33,203 nucleotides of DNA from an uncultured Lachnospiraceae bacterium (GTDB taxonomy: Bacteria; Bacillota; Clostridia; Lachnospirales; Lachnospiraceae). Location: the NCBI GenBank assembly GCA_948441955.1, contig CAOJQZ010000023.1, positions 1-33,203 on the forward strand, given 5' to 3'. The first letter of the stretch is position 1. Each line of letters opens with the position of its first letter. A program made the position numbers and the translations under genes. Shown piece by piece: positions 6,942-13,765 of the stretch. Under the pieces are notes generated by a model. It made no database searches, had not been told where the DNA came from, and saw nothing but the letters and a program-made list of their open reading frames with translations.

Positions 6942-8318
6942 TTAAAATACCACATCATTTTCCTGTACATCCTTTCCGACCAGCGCAATATGGTCATAAT
7001 TGGCAAGCCCATAATTGCTTCCTGTTTCCACAATATAATATTCCTCGCTTTCGCAAAGAATCTCTATCTCCTTAAAGACTGCATATCCTTTATTAATATT
7101 ATACACACCCTGCAGCGGTTTCTTTTCTTTCAGACTGCAGGTCTCCTCAGAATCTGATTTTACAAGAGTCGTGTTTTGGTCAAAAGCATTGGGATCCAGG
7201 TAAACCAGACCGTTTTCATTATCTCTGTAATAGATTTCTGTTTTTTTAAACACAGCTTTTCCGCTGCTTTCCAAAACAAGAACACCGTCCTCTTTTGTGT
7301 TTCCTCCCTGTGTAATGTATCCCTCCGGCACCACATAAAAGTCCTTCTTTACAGCAGAGGATTTTGGAATCTTAAGTCCGGATTCATCCTCCAGAATCAG
7401 TTCAATATCAAGATAACGCTCCTGTGCATAACGCACCATTGAAGAATCAAAGGTGAGAAAGGCAAGATTCGCGTCTTCTGTATTATAAATTGAAAAATCA
7501 GCAACTGCCGTCTCATGATCTCTTTGAAACTGCACCCGTATCCGTTCAGTATCAAAAAGCTCCTGTGCCGTCTCGTCATCCAGAAGGATTACGATTGTCC
7601 ATGTATCGTCTGTGATTACCTTGTATACCGGTTCGCCAGCCTTTACCTGAGAATTGTTTTTCAGAGTTACAGATTCGTAATTCTGTTTTGAAATCATATC
7701 AACGGTTACATCGCTTAAAGAAATCTCTTCGTATCCGTCCGTCCCATAAATCACAATTCCAGGATTGCCGGCGGCATATCCATGAAGCCCTTCGGTACCT
7801 GATGTAAGCAGCGCATTCAGCTGTTCCTGGCGGCTCTGGTTAGATTTGCTTTCCAGTACAGAAGAAATATTATTTTTCAGCGTATATACATCACCAAAAT
7901 TTTCTCCATGAAAATTTTCCGCGAAATCCTGGGTTTTAATAAGCAGCGTCTCCTGCTCTTCTGCCGATAATTCCCCATGCCCTCCTCCGTCAGCTTCCGG
8001 AAGCTTCAGCGGCTTAGAAGAAAGAGAGTATACATAGGTCTTGGCTCCGGCTTTGTACCCCTCCGGGGCAAAGTAATTTACATAACCGTCTTCCTCCGCC
8101 AGAACAACCTCTTCCTGTCTGACGATAAATCCAGTGTATGCGTTATCTTTCAGAATACTCCCCTCTCTTACCTCATATGCAGAAATATGCTTTCCGGTCA
8201 GATACATAAGTACTGTAACCGCAAGATAAATAAAAACAACTCCAAAAATAAAAACCCCGATATTTATCGACCATTTTTTCCGAAAAGACGTAATGTTTGA
8301 TGTTCTTTTAGCGGCCAA
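6942..8318 (-). CDS. HlyD-like membrane-anchored protein of the sepF cluster
   Basis: This 458-residue protein has one N-terminal membrane helix (about 19-41) after a basic cytoplasmic tail. A large outer portion follows. It starts with a barrel-sandwich (lipoyl-like) hybrid segment, REGSILKDNAYTGFIVRQEEVVLAEEDGYVNYF, resembling HlyD adaptors. Later segments (NSQVKAGEPVYKVI, then EDESGLKIPKSSAVKKDFYVV) also recall adaptor architecture. No ABC, MFS or RND transporter is nearby, so a classic efflux role is doubtful. The start is TTG after GGGAGGG. It follows a radical SAM gene by 15 bases and precedes yggS by 18. Its function is unknown; cell-envelope or division support is only a guess from context. 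Confidence 0.75.
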   Translation of the reverse strand: MAAKRTSNITSFRKKWSINIGVFIFGVVFIYLAVTVLMYLTGKHISAYEVREGSILKDNAYTGFIVRQEEVVLAEEDGYVNYFAPEGYKAGAKTYVYSLSSKPLKLPEADGGGHGELSAEEQETLLIKTQDFAENFHGENFGDVYTLKNNISSVLESKSNQSRQEQLNALLTSGTEGLHGYAAGNPGIVIYGTDGYEEISLSDVTVDMISKQNYESVTLKNNSQVKAGEPVYKVITDDTWTIVILLDDETAQELFDTERIRVQFQRDHETAVADFSIYNTEDANLAFLTFDSSMVRYAQERYLDIELILEDESGLKIPKSSAVKKDFYVVPEGYITQGGNTKEDGVLVLESSGKAVFKKTEIYYRDNENGLVYLDPNAFDQNTTLVKSDSEETCSLKEKKPLQGVYNINKGYAVFKEIEILCESEEYYIVETGSNYGLANYDHIALVGKDVQENDVVF

Positions 8319-8333
8319 AGCAAATCCCTCCCG

Positions 8334-9272
8334 TCAATTTTCAAAACATTTTAATGACGCTCCTGAAAGATACGAAAATTTCTTTCCCTGAAAGCTATCC
8401 ATCCTTTTCATTTCCAGAAGCAGCTCATCTTTTAATTTCCACCAGCTTGTCCCCCAGTTTGAAAATACCGCTTTATCCTCTGGTATACGGCTGAATAACC
8501 GCCCGACAGCAATCCTTGGTGATAAATATTCCAGGAAAAGAATCAGCCTTTCTATATATTCTTCCTTTGAACACAGGGATATTGTACCATTTTCAAACGC
8601 TTTGCACAACCTTGTGTTTTTTGCAATATATAAGGAATGTATTTTCACAATCTGAATTCCAAGCGCAGACAGCAGCTTTGCAGTCTCAACCGCGTCTATA
8701 TTCTCATCATTCGGAAGATTTAAAATCACATGGGTACAGATATCGAAGCTGTACTCTCTGATCATAAGTACTGCATCTATATATTCTGCCAGAGTGTGCC
8801 CGCGGTTTATCATAAGAAGTGTATGATAATTAGCAGTTTGAAGCCCCAGCTCGATGGTAATCTGAATTTTTGCTTCTTCGCGAATTTCCTCGAGAGCCAG
8901 CAGATAATCTCTTCGTATACAATCAGGTCTTGTGGAAATCGAAAGTTCAACAATGTCTGGAACCTCAGAGGCTTCTCTCATATACTGTTTAAAGGTATTA
9001 AGAGGTAAAAACGTATTTGTATAATTTTGAAAATATGCAATAAACTTATGTGCATGATACTTTTTTTCAATAAGTTCCCTTGTTTTTTTAAGTTGTTCCT
9101 TAATAGGAACACTACTGTCAAGGGATTCAAATCCAGTGCCTGCTTCTGCACAAAAATCACAGCCGCCCTTTCCATAAAGGCGATTTGGACATGTTACCGG
9201 AAGATTTACCGGAAGCTTATATACTTTTTCGCCATACTTGTTTTTCAGATATTCTGAATAAGAATAATACAA
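8334..9272 (-). CDS. TIGR01212-family radical SAM protein (YtqA-like)
   Basis: This 312-residue radical S-adenosylmethionine protein matches the uncharacterised TIGR01212/YtqA family. The cluster cysteines are spaced C-x9-C-x2-C at residues 28, 38 and 41 (within CPNRLYGKGGCDFC), typical of this family and of the related Elp3-like group. Downstream motifs are YFQNYTNTFLP, ELSISTRPDCI, ELGLQTANYHTL and NRGHTLAEY, again family hallmarks. The substrate is unknown. The start is TTG, preceded by GAGGATGAGC; no in-frame ATG fits. It is probably the first gene of the operon running through lspA, with a promoter at 9310-9338. Confidence 0.88.
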   Translation of the reverse strand: MYYSYSEYLKNKYGEKVYKLPVNLPVTCPNRLYGKGGCDFCAEAGTGFESLDSSVPIKEQLKKTRELIEKKYHAHKFIAYFQNYTNTFLPLNTFKQYMREASEVPDIVELSISTRPDCIRRDYLLALEEIREEAKIQITIELGLQTANYHTLLMINRGHTLAEYIDAVLMIREYSFDICTHVILNLPNDENIDAVETAKLLSALGIQIVKIHSLYIAKNTRLCKAFENGTISLCSKEEYIERLILFLEYLSPRIAVGRLFSRIPEDKAVFSNWGTSWWKLKDELLLEMKRMDSFQGKKFSYLSGASLKCFEN

Positions 9273-9309
9273 AAGCTCATCCTCATTTCTTTTATTTTAA
9301 TGTATAAAT

Positions 9310-9338
9310 ATAGTAGTTCTATTAAATACTAATCTCAA
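9310..9338 (-). promoter_or_regulatory. Promoter for the radical SAM-sepF-lspA operon
   Basis: On the minus strand, TTGAGA (9333-9338) and TACTAT (9310-9315) are spaced 17 bases apart, in the 80-base gap between divergent genes. The -35 overlaps the leader of the plus-strand DUF378 gene, so the two transcripts may interfere. A TATAGT (9309-9314) could be the plus-strand -10, but its -35 is poor. Confidence 0.5.
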
Positions 9339-9352
9339 AAGGAGGGATTAAT

Positions 9353-9565
9353 ATGAAATGGTTTGATAATACTGCCCTGACTCTTGTTATAATTGGTGCA
9401 GTCAATTGGCTTCTGGTTGGAATCTTCCGCTTTGATCTGGTTGCATTCCTGCTTGGAAACCTGTCATGGGTGTCTCGTATTATATATACAATTGTCGGGT
9501 TATGTGGATTGTATCTAATCAGCCTGTATGGCAGGATTGATAATATTCCGGATACCCGTCTGTAA
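9353..9565 (+). CDS. DUF378 small membrane protein
   Basis: A 70-residue protein of the DUF378 family, with two predicted membrane helices (about 9-27 and 40-59). The family hallmark ALTLVIIGAVNWLLVGIF is followed by FDLVAFLLGN and a second hydrophobic segment VSRIIYTIVGLCGLYLI. Function is unknown in all members. A strong AAAGGAGGG lies 7 bases before the ATG. It is one of only two plus-strand genes in the window, stands alone and ends at a strong hairpin. The short length and isolated promoter suggest an independently regulated membrane protein. Confidence 0.85.
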   Translation: MKWFDNTALTLVIIGAVNWLLVGIFRFDLVAFLLGNLSWVSRIIYTIVGLCGLYLISLYGRIDNIPDTRL

Positions 9566-9605
9566 ATACACGGGGTATCTCTGGTTTGAGATACCCCGTG
9601 TATTT
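9564..9605. terminator. Strong hairpin, probable bidirectional terminator between convergent genes
   Basis: A perfect 18-base-pair stem (arms 9564-9581 and 9588-9605, built on ATACACGGGGTATCTC) closes on the loop TGGTTT. It starts inside the DUF378 stop codon and ends just before the carboxypeptidase stop at 9610. The plus-strand tail reads TTTCCCTC and the minus-strand tail ATTTACAG. T-tracts are modest, but the GC-rich stem and its convergent position make termination in both directions likely. Confidence 0.8.
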
Positions 9606-9609
9606 CCCT

Positions 9610-10620
9610 CTAATTTGTCGAAATAGAATTAACAATTTCTGTCATATCCTGATATAAAAGCTCTTTTGAAGCTGCTCCCATTACAATAGATATATAGGGG
9701 TTCTGACCGCCATCTTCATTTAAAAGAATCAGGCAGTTTCCAGCTTCACTTGTTGTTCCCGTCTTTCCGCCGATTACATCCGCTCCTTCCGGAAGGGGCG
9801 CCGCCCCGGAAGCATAATAGTTTGTCGGCGAAAACTCCATATCCTCTTTGCTGCCGTCCGCTTTCGTAATATGAGCAGTATAAGAATCTGCACGTATTAT
9901 TTCAAGAAATTCCGGATATTTTATACATTCATTAAAAATCAGATATAAATCATACGCAGTAGTGTAATGCTCCTCACTATGCAGCCCGCTTGCATTGACA
10001 AAATGACTGTTTGTTGCCAAAAGCTCTGCTGCCTGAGCATTCATTAGTTCCGCAAAACTTTCCTGATCTCCTGCAATATGTTCCGCGATGGCTACAGCAG
10101 TGTCATTACCTGAATTTAGAAGCAGCCCATATAACAGATCCTTCAAAGTAAACATATCTCCTGCCTCCAGTCCGCAAACCTGCTCGTCGAAAGCAAAGCT
10201 TGACGCAGCGGCGTTTTCCGAAACCGTAACAGTATCCGAAAGGCTGCCGTTTTTAACAGCCACCAATGCAGTTAGAATTTTTGTTGTGCTTGCTGGAAAA
10301 AGCCGTTCATGAATCTGATAGCAAAAATCAACTTCTTTTCCATTAACATCAAAAAGTCCGGCAGAATGAATTCCCAACAGATCGGAAACCCTTTCCGTTG
10401 AAACATCCTGGGAGGATACGCACAGCCTGTCAGAAAACAACGCGTCTTCTCTATAAACCGGACGCCTGTACTCAGCCTCTTCCAATTCAGCTGCAAGCGT
10501 CTCTGGTTTTGCATTTTCTTTTTTTTTATTATATATAATCACAGCAGATATACATAGGATAATCAAAAGCATGGACATACGTACAATGCATCGGTTTCTC
10601 CTTCTGCGTTTTCTGCTCAT
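9610..10620 (-). CDS. Serine-type D-alanyl-D-alanine carboxypeptidase (DacF-like PBP)
   Basis: This low-molecular-weight penicillin-binding protein trims the terminal D-alanine from peptidoglycan stem peptides outside the membrane. From the ATG at 10620 it has 336 residues: a very basic N-terminus, a signal-anchor helix (SMLLIILCISAVIIY, about 16-30), then a peptidase S11 domain. The three active-site motifs are present: STTK (S111-K114), SGN (170-172) and KTG (286-288, in GGKTGTTSEAG). The start is uncertain. The ATG directly abuts AGAAGG, while TTG or GTG codons at 10653 and 10644, just after AGGAG inside mgsA, would extend the cytoplasmic tail. It is the last gene of the shape operon, immediately before a strong hairpin. 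Its role in elongation or sporulation cannot be separated from sequence. Confidence 0.88.
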   Translation of the reverse strand: MSRKRRRRNRCIVRMSMLLIILCISAVIIYNKKKENAKPETLAAELEEAEYRRPVYREDALFSDRLCVSSQDVSTERVSDLLGIHSAGLFDVNGKEVDFCYQIHERLFPASTTKILTALVAVKNGSLSDTVTVSENAAASSFAFDEQVCGLEAGDMFTLKDLLYGLLLNSGNDTAVAIAEHIAGDQESFAELMNAQAAELLATNSHFVNASGLHSEEHYTTAYDLYLIFNECIKYPEFLEIIRADSYTAHITKADGSKEDMEFSPTNYYASGAAPLPEGADVIGGKTGTTSEAGNCLILLNEDGGQNPYISIVMGAASKELLYQDMTEIVNSISTN

Positions 10621-10627
10621 CCTTCTT

Positions 10628-11023
10628 TTATCGGTACATTTCACGCCAGTCAAGATCTCCTCTGTCAATTGCCAGAATAATTAATTCCGCAGTGGCAAGA
10701 TTCGTAGCCATTGGAATATTATAAGTGTCGCATAATCTTATTACATCATTTACTTCCGGTTCGTGGGGTTTGGGATTCATCGGTTCACGCAGAAAAATTA
10801 ATGCGTCAATATCATTCTGCGCAATCTGAGCTCCAAGCTGTTGTTTTCCTCCAAGGGGACCTGCCAGATATTTATGAATGTTCAAATTTGTTACCTCTTC
10901 GATAAGGCGGCCGGTCGTTCCGGTTGCGTACAATTCATGTTTGCTTAAAATCCCACGGTACGCAATACAAAAGTTCTGCATCAAAGTCTTTTTTGAGTCA
11001 TGCGCAATCAGACCAATGTTCAT
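10628..11023 (-). CDS. mgsA: Methylglyoxal synthase
   Basis: This enzyme of about 131 residues converts dihydroxyacetone phosphate to methylglyoxal and phosphate, a bypass of lower glycolysis used when phosphate is short or sugar phosphates build up. Family motifs are MNIGLIAHDSKK at the N-terminus, YATGTTGRLIEE, the phosphate-binding GPLGGKQQLGAQI, the catalytic-region NDIDALIFLREPMNPKPHEP and the C-terminal NIPMATNLATAELII. Length is typical. A GTG at 11032 opens the frame, but AAGGAG spacing favours the ATG at 11023. It lies between rodA and the carboxypeptidase gene. That metabolic placement inside a wall-synthesis operon is seen in other Clostridia. Confidence 0.95.
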   Translation of the reverse strand: MNIGLIAHDSKKTLMQNFCIAYRGILSKHELYATGTTGRLIEEVTNLNIHKYLAGPLGGKQQLGAQIAQNDIDALIFLREPMNPKPHEPEVNDVIRLCDTYNIPMATNLATAELIILAIDRGDLDWREMYR

Positions 11024-11035
11024 TTTTTTCACTCC

Positions 11036-12163
11036 TTATTGATATTTTTTCGGTTGCAAGCCTATATTTAACACAAATCCTATACCAATATAGAGACTCA
11101 CGAGAGATGTGAGCCCATAGCTGACAAACGGTAGGGGGACTCCCGTATTAGGAAGCATATTCGTGGCAACTCCAATATTGATGAAACTCTGGAATCCAAT
11201 AAGGCCGCCGACACCGCAGCAAATGATTTTTCCTGCCATATCCTGGGATCGGACACCTATTAGTATACATTGTATCACAATTAGTAATAATAAAGCAATA
11301 ACTATACAACTGCCGACAAAACCTAATTCTTCTCCGATAATCGCGAAAATAAAGTCTGTCTGGGGCTCAAGAATAAAATTTCCATTTTTTACAGAAGTTG
11401 TTGTATTGTTATTCAGTCCCTTTCCCATAAGCTGTCCGGATCCAATTGCCATTTCCGAATTATTCTGCTGATACGCCGCGTCACTCATATGCTCCTCTGG
11501 ATTCAGAAAAGCTAGAATCCGTTCCTGTTGATAGTCTCTTAAAAACGGCTGGTTTGGCTGTACGGCAATGTAAAGAAAAATAACTGCCGACGGAATCAAA
11601 ATTAGAAGCACGGTTACAATAAATCGGTAACTTAAACCGCCTACATAAATCAAAAGGCAGATAACAAGCGCTGTACAAATCGTTGTAGAAAGATTCGGTT
11701 CAATTAAAATAAGTCCCAGGGGAATTGCAGACAGCACCGCATATTTTATAATCGTTGACCGGTCATTAATATTATTCTTGTGATCCATAATAAATTTTGA
11801 AAAGAATAAGATCAACAGGATCTTGGCTAACTCGGAGGGCTGAAATTGAGTAAAACCAAGATTGATCCATCTTCTGGCCCCGTTTACTTCCTGTCCCAGC
11901 ACTAAAACCATAGCAAGGCTTCCCACTGCCCCCCCATAGATAAGCCAGTATAGGTTGATAACCCATACATAATCAATAAGCGACAAGATCAGCATACAAA
12001 CCATGCCGACGATAACTCCAAATGCCTGCCTACTCTGAAGGCTTTCTCTTGCACTTCCTACTACAAGAATACCAATGACAGATAATGCTGCGACAGAGAT
12101 AATCAGATTTATTTTATAATCTCTTAGCTTGTATGGTTTTGTTATAATTTTCGGTAATCTCAC
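11036..12163 (-). CDS. rodA: SEDS-family glycosyltransferase RodA
   Basis: A 375-residue membrane protein with about ten helices, of the FtsW/RodA/SpoVE family, which polymerises glycan strands from lipid II as partner of a class B PBP. SEDS signatures are GARRWINLGFTQFQPSELAKI, FLNPEEHMSDAAYQQNNSEMAIGSG, GNFILEPQTDFIFAIIGEELGFVG and NMLPNTGVPLPFVSYGLTSL. Its position in one operon with mreBCD and mrdA points to RodA (elongation) rather than FtsW or SpoVE. The start is GTG, overlapping the minE stop as GTGA, with CAGGAG 7 bases upstream, so translation is probably coupled. Confidence 0.93.
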   Translation of the reverse strand: MRLPKIITKPYKLRDYKINLIISVAALSVIGILVVGSARESLQSRQAFGVIVGMVCMLILSLIDYVWVINLYWLIYGGAVGSLAMVLVLGQEVNGARRWINLGFTQFQPSELAKILLILFFSKFIMDHKNNINDRSTIIKYAVLSAIPLGLILIEPNLSTTICTALVICLLIYVGGLSYRFIVTVLLILIPSAVIFLYIAVQPNQPFLRDYQQERILAFLNPEEHMSDAAYQQNNSEMAIGSGQLMGKGLNNNTTTSVKNGNFILEPQTDFIFAIIGEELGFVGSCIVIALLLLIVIQCILIGVRSQDMAGKIICCGVGGLIGFQSFINIGVATNMLPNTGVPLPFVSYGLTSLVSLYIGIGFVLNIGLQPKKYQ

Positions 12164-12375
12164 GTTTCATCTCCTGCAAATGTAATAAGTATATGTGTTC
12201 TGCATATCTCTACTCTGAAATCATCTTCTGAAAGTTCCATATATTTTGACAAAGAAGAAAAGAGTTCTCTGCATATATTATCATAATCACCTGGGGCGCA
12301 GCATACGCGATCCGAGGTTACCAGTGTTTTTAAACGGCTCTTTGCAACCGCTACAGAAGACCTTTTTAATAACAT
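12160..12375 (-). CDS. minE: Cell division topological specificity factor MinE
   Basis: This 71-residue protein stimulates the MinD ATPase and drives MinCD off the membrane, producing pole-to-pole oscillation in organisms that have it. The N-terminal anti-MinCD helix segment is SSVAVAKSRLKTLVTSDR, comparable with the ASIAKERLQIIVAHDR-type motif of E. coli. The C-terminal dimerisation region is YMELSEDDFRVEI followed by a beta strand. A longer frame reaches 12438, but AGGAGGCGGATT precedes the ATG at 12375, which lies 10 bases after the minD stop. Many Firmicutes (for example B. subtilis) lack MinE and use DivIVA instead. Confidence 0.88.
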   Translation of the reverse strand: MLLKRSSVAVAKSRLKTLVTSDRVCCAPGDYDNICRELFSSLSKYMELSEDDFRVEICRTHILITFAGDET

Positions 12376-12385
12376 AATCCGCCTC

Positions 12386-13177
12386 CTAATTTTTTCGGAA
12401 CACTTCAGACAATCTGGCAAAAAAACCTCTGTCAGCATTTAAATCGGCAAAAGGAACCTCCATTCCCATAATTCGTTTACAAATATTAAGATATATTTTT
12501 CCGGCGCTGGAATCAAGACTAATAACCGGTTCTCCCTGATTTGTACCAATAACTACCTGCTCGTCATCCGGGATAGCACCGATAAGCGGAATAGATAAAA
12601 TCTCTGTCACATCATCCACCGTCATCATATCTCCCCGCCGAACCATATCCATACGGATACGATTGATAATCAGACCCATATCCTTGATCTGGTTGCTCTC
12701 CAGCAGTCCAATAATGCGGTCGGCATCACGGATTGCAGATACCTCCGGCGTTGTAACAATAATTGCCCGATCAGCTCCTGCGATAGCATTTTGGAATCCC
12801 TGTTCAATACCTGCCGGACAGTCCAGAAGTATGTAATCAAATTCTTCTTTAAGCTCTGATGTCAGCTTTTTCATCTGCCCCGGAGAAATCGCCGCTTTAT
12901 CCCGCGTTTGGGCCGAAGGAAGCAGATACAGACTCTCATACCGCTTGTCCCTGATGAGTGCCTGCTTTAACCGGCATGTTCCTTCCACCACGTCTACCAG
13001 ATTATATACAATCTGATTTTCCAGTCCCATAACCACATCCAGGTTTCTAAGTCCCAGATCTGTATCAATTACAATAACCTTTTTTTCAAGCTGTGACAGC
13101 CCTGCACCAATATTTGCCGTTGTCGTCGTCTTTCCGACTCCGCCTTTTCCTGATGTAACTACAATAACCTCGCCCAT
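12386..13177 (-). CDS. minD: Septum site-determining ATPase MinD
   Basis: This 263-residue ParA/MinD-family ATPase binds the membrane as an ATP dimer and recruits MinC to block FtsZ assembly away from midcell. The deviant Walker A, SGKGGVGKTTTT, lies at residues 9-20 with the signature lysine K11. VIDTDLGLRNLDVVMG is switch I, and DYILLDCPAGIEQGF is the Walker B/switch II region. The C-terminus (GFFARLSEVFRKN) is the amphipathic membrane-targeting helix. AGGAGG precedes the ATG, and the start lies within the last 19 bases of minC. Length and motifs are fully typical. Confidence 0.96.
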   Translation of the reverse strand: MGEVIVVTSGKGGVGKTTTTANIGAGLSQLEKKVIVIDTDLGLRNLDVVMGLENQIVYNLVDVVEGTCRLKQALIRDKRYESLYLLPSAQTRDKAAISPGQMKKLTSELKEEFDYILLDCPAGIEQGFQNAIAGADRAIIVTTPEVSAIRDADRIIGLLESNQIKDMGLIINRIRMDMVRRGDMMTVDDVTEILSIPLIGAIPDDEQVVIGTNQGEPVISLDSSAGKIYLNICKRIMGMEVPFADLNADRGFFARLSEVFRKN

Positions 13178-13749
13178 GAATAACTTCCTCCTATAACTGG
13201 TTTTAACCTAATCTCTCCGATTTTAAGTATTCCAGATCCCATATGACAGGCTGCGATCACTGCTTCGTAGTTTCCATCGGCGCCTGCAGTCACTTTTCCA
13301 TGTATGGTTCCTGTTACCACTACATTTCCTTTTGAGACAACGGTTGCGCCTTCTTCAACATCTCCGATAATTACAATGCTGGTCTCAGCCTCAAGAATCT
13401 GTCTTCCTCTTAGTGTACCTCTATAGAACATACCGTCTCTTGCATGGAGCGCGTCTCTGCTTTCATCCAGCATTCTTTTGTGAATTTTCTCCGCGGAATC
13501 ATTTTTATCTATAATACATAATATGTGTACTCCTGACGCTTCTTCGATTGTTTCAATCATTTGAAGCTCCTCTTCCTCTGTAAAAGTGCGGCCGTTAAAT
13601 TCCACCGCCATATCTGCATCCTTAAAAAAATGGGCGGATGCTTCAAATTTTTTCTTTACTGCCAGAAGCAGTTCCTCATACGGCATTTTACTGTCAAGAT
13701 AAATCGTAATGCCGTAACGGTTGCTCTTCATTCGAACAGCGTCCCTCAC
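13159..13749 (-). CDS. minC: Septum site-determining protein MinC
   Basis: A protein of about 196 residues that inhibits FtsZ polymerisation when bound to MinD. The N-terminal domain aligns with MinC (VRMKSNRYGITIYLD, MPYEELLLAVKKKF, FFKDADMAVEFNGRTFTEEE). The C-terminal beta-helix domain is clear (YRGTLRGRQILEAETSIVIIGDVEEGATVVSKGNVVVTGTIHGKV-type pattern, ending ILKIGEIRLKP). The open frame extends to 13818 inside mrdA, and an ATG at 13785 lacks a ribosome binding site. The GTG at 13749 lies 16 bases after the mrdA stop with AAAGGA 9 bases upstream, so it was chosen. The gene overlaps minD by 19 bases. Confidence 0.88.
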   Translation of the reverse strand: MRDAVRMKSNRYGITIYLDSKMPYEELLLAVKKKFEASAHFFKDADMAVEFNGRTFTEEEELQMIETIEEASGVHILCIIDKNDSAEKIHKRMLDESRDALHARDGMFYRGTLRGRQILEAETSIVIIGDVEEGATVVSKGNVVVTGTIHGKVTAGADGNYEAVIAACHMGSGILKIGEIRLKPVIGGSYSWARLL

Positions 13750-13765
13750 ATATTCTCGTCCTTTC

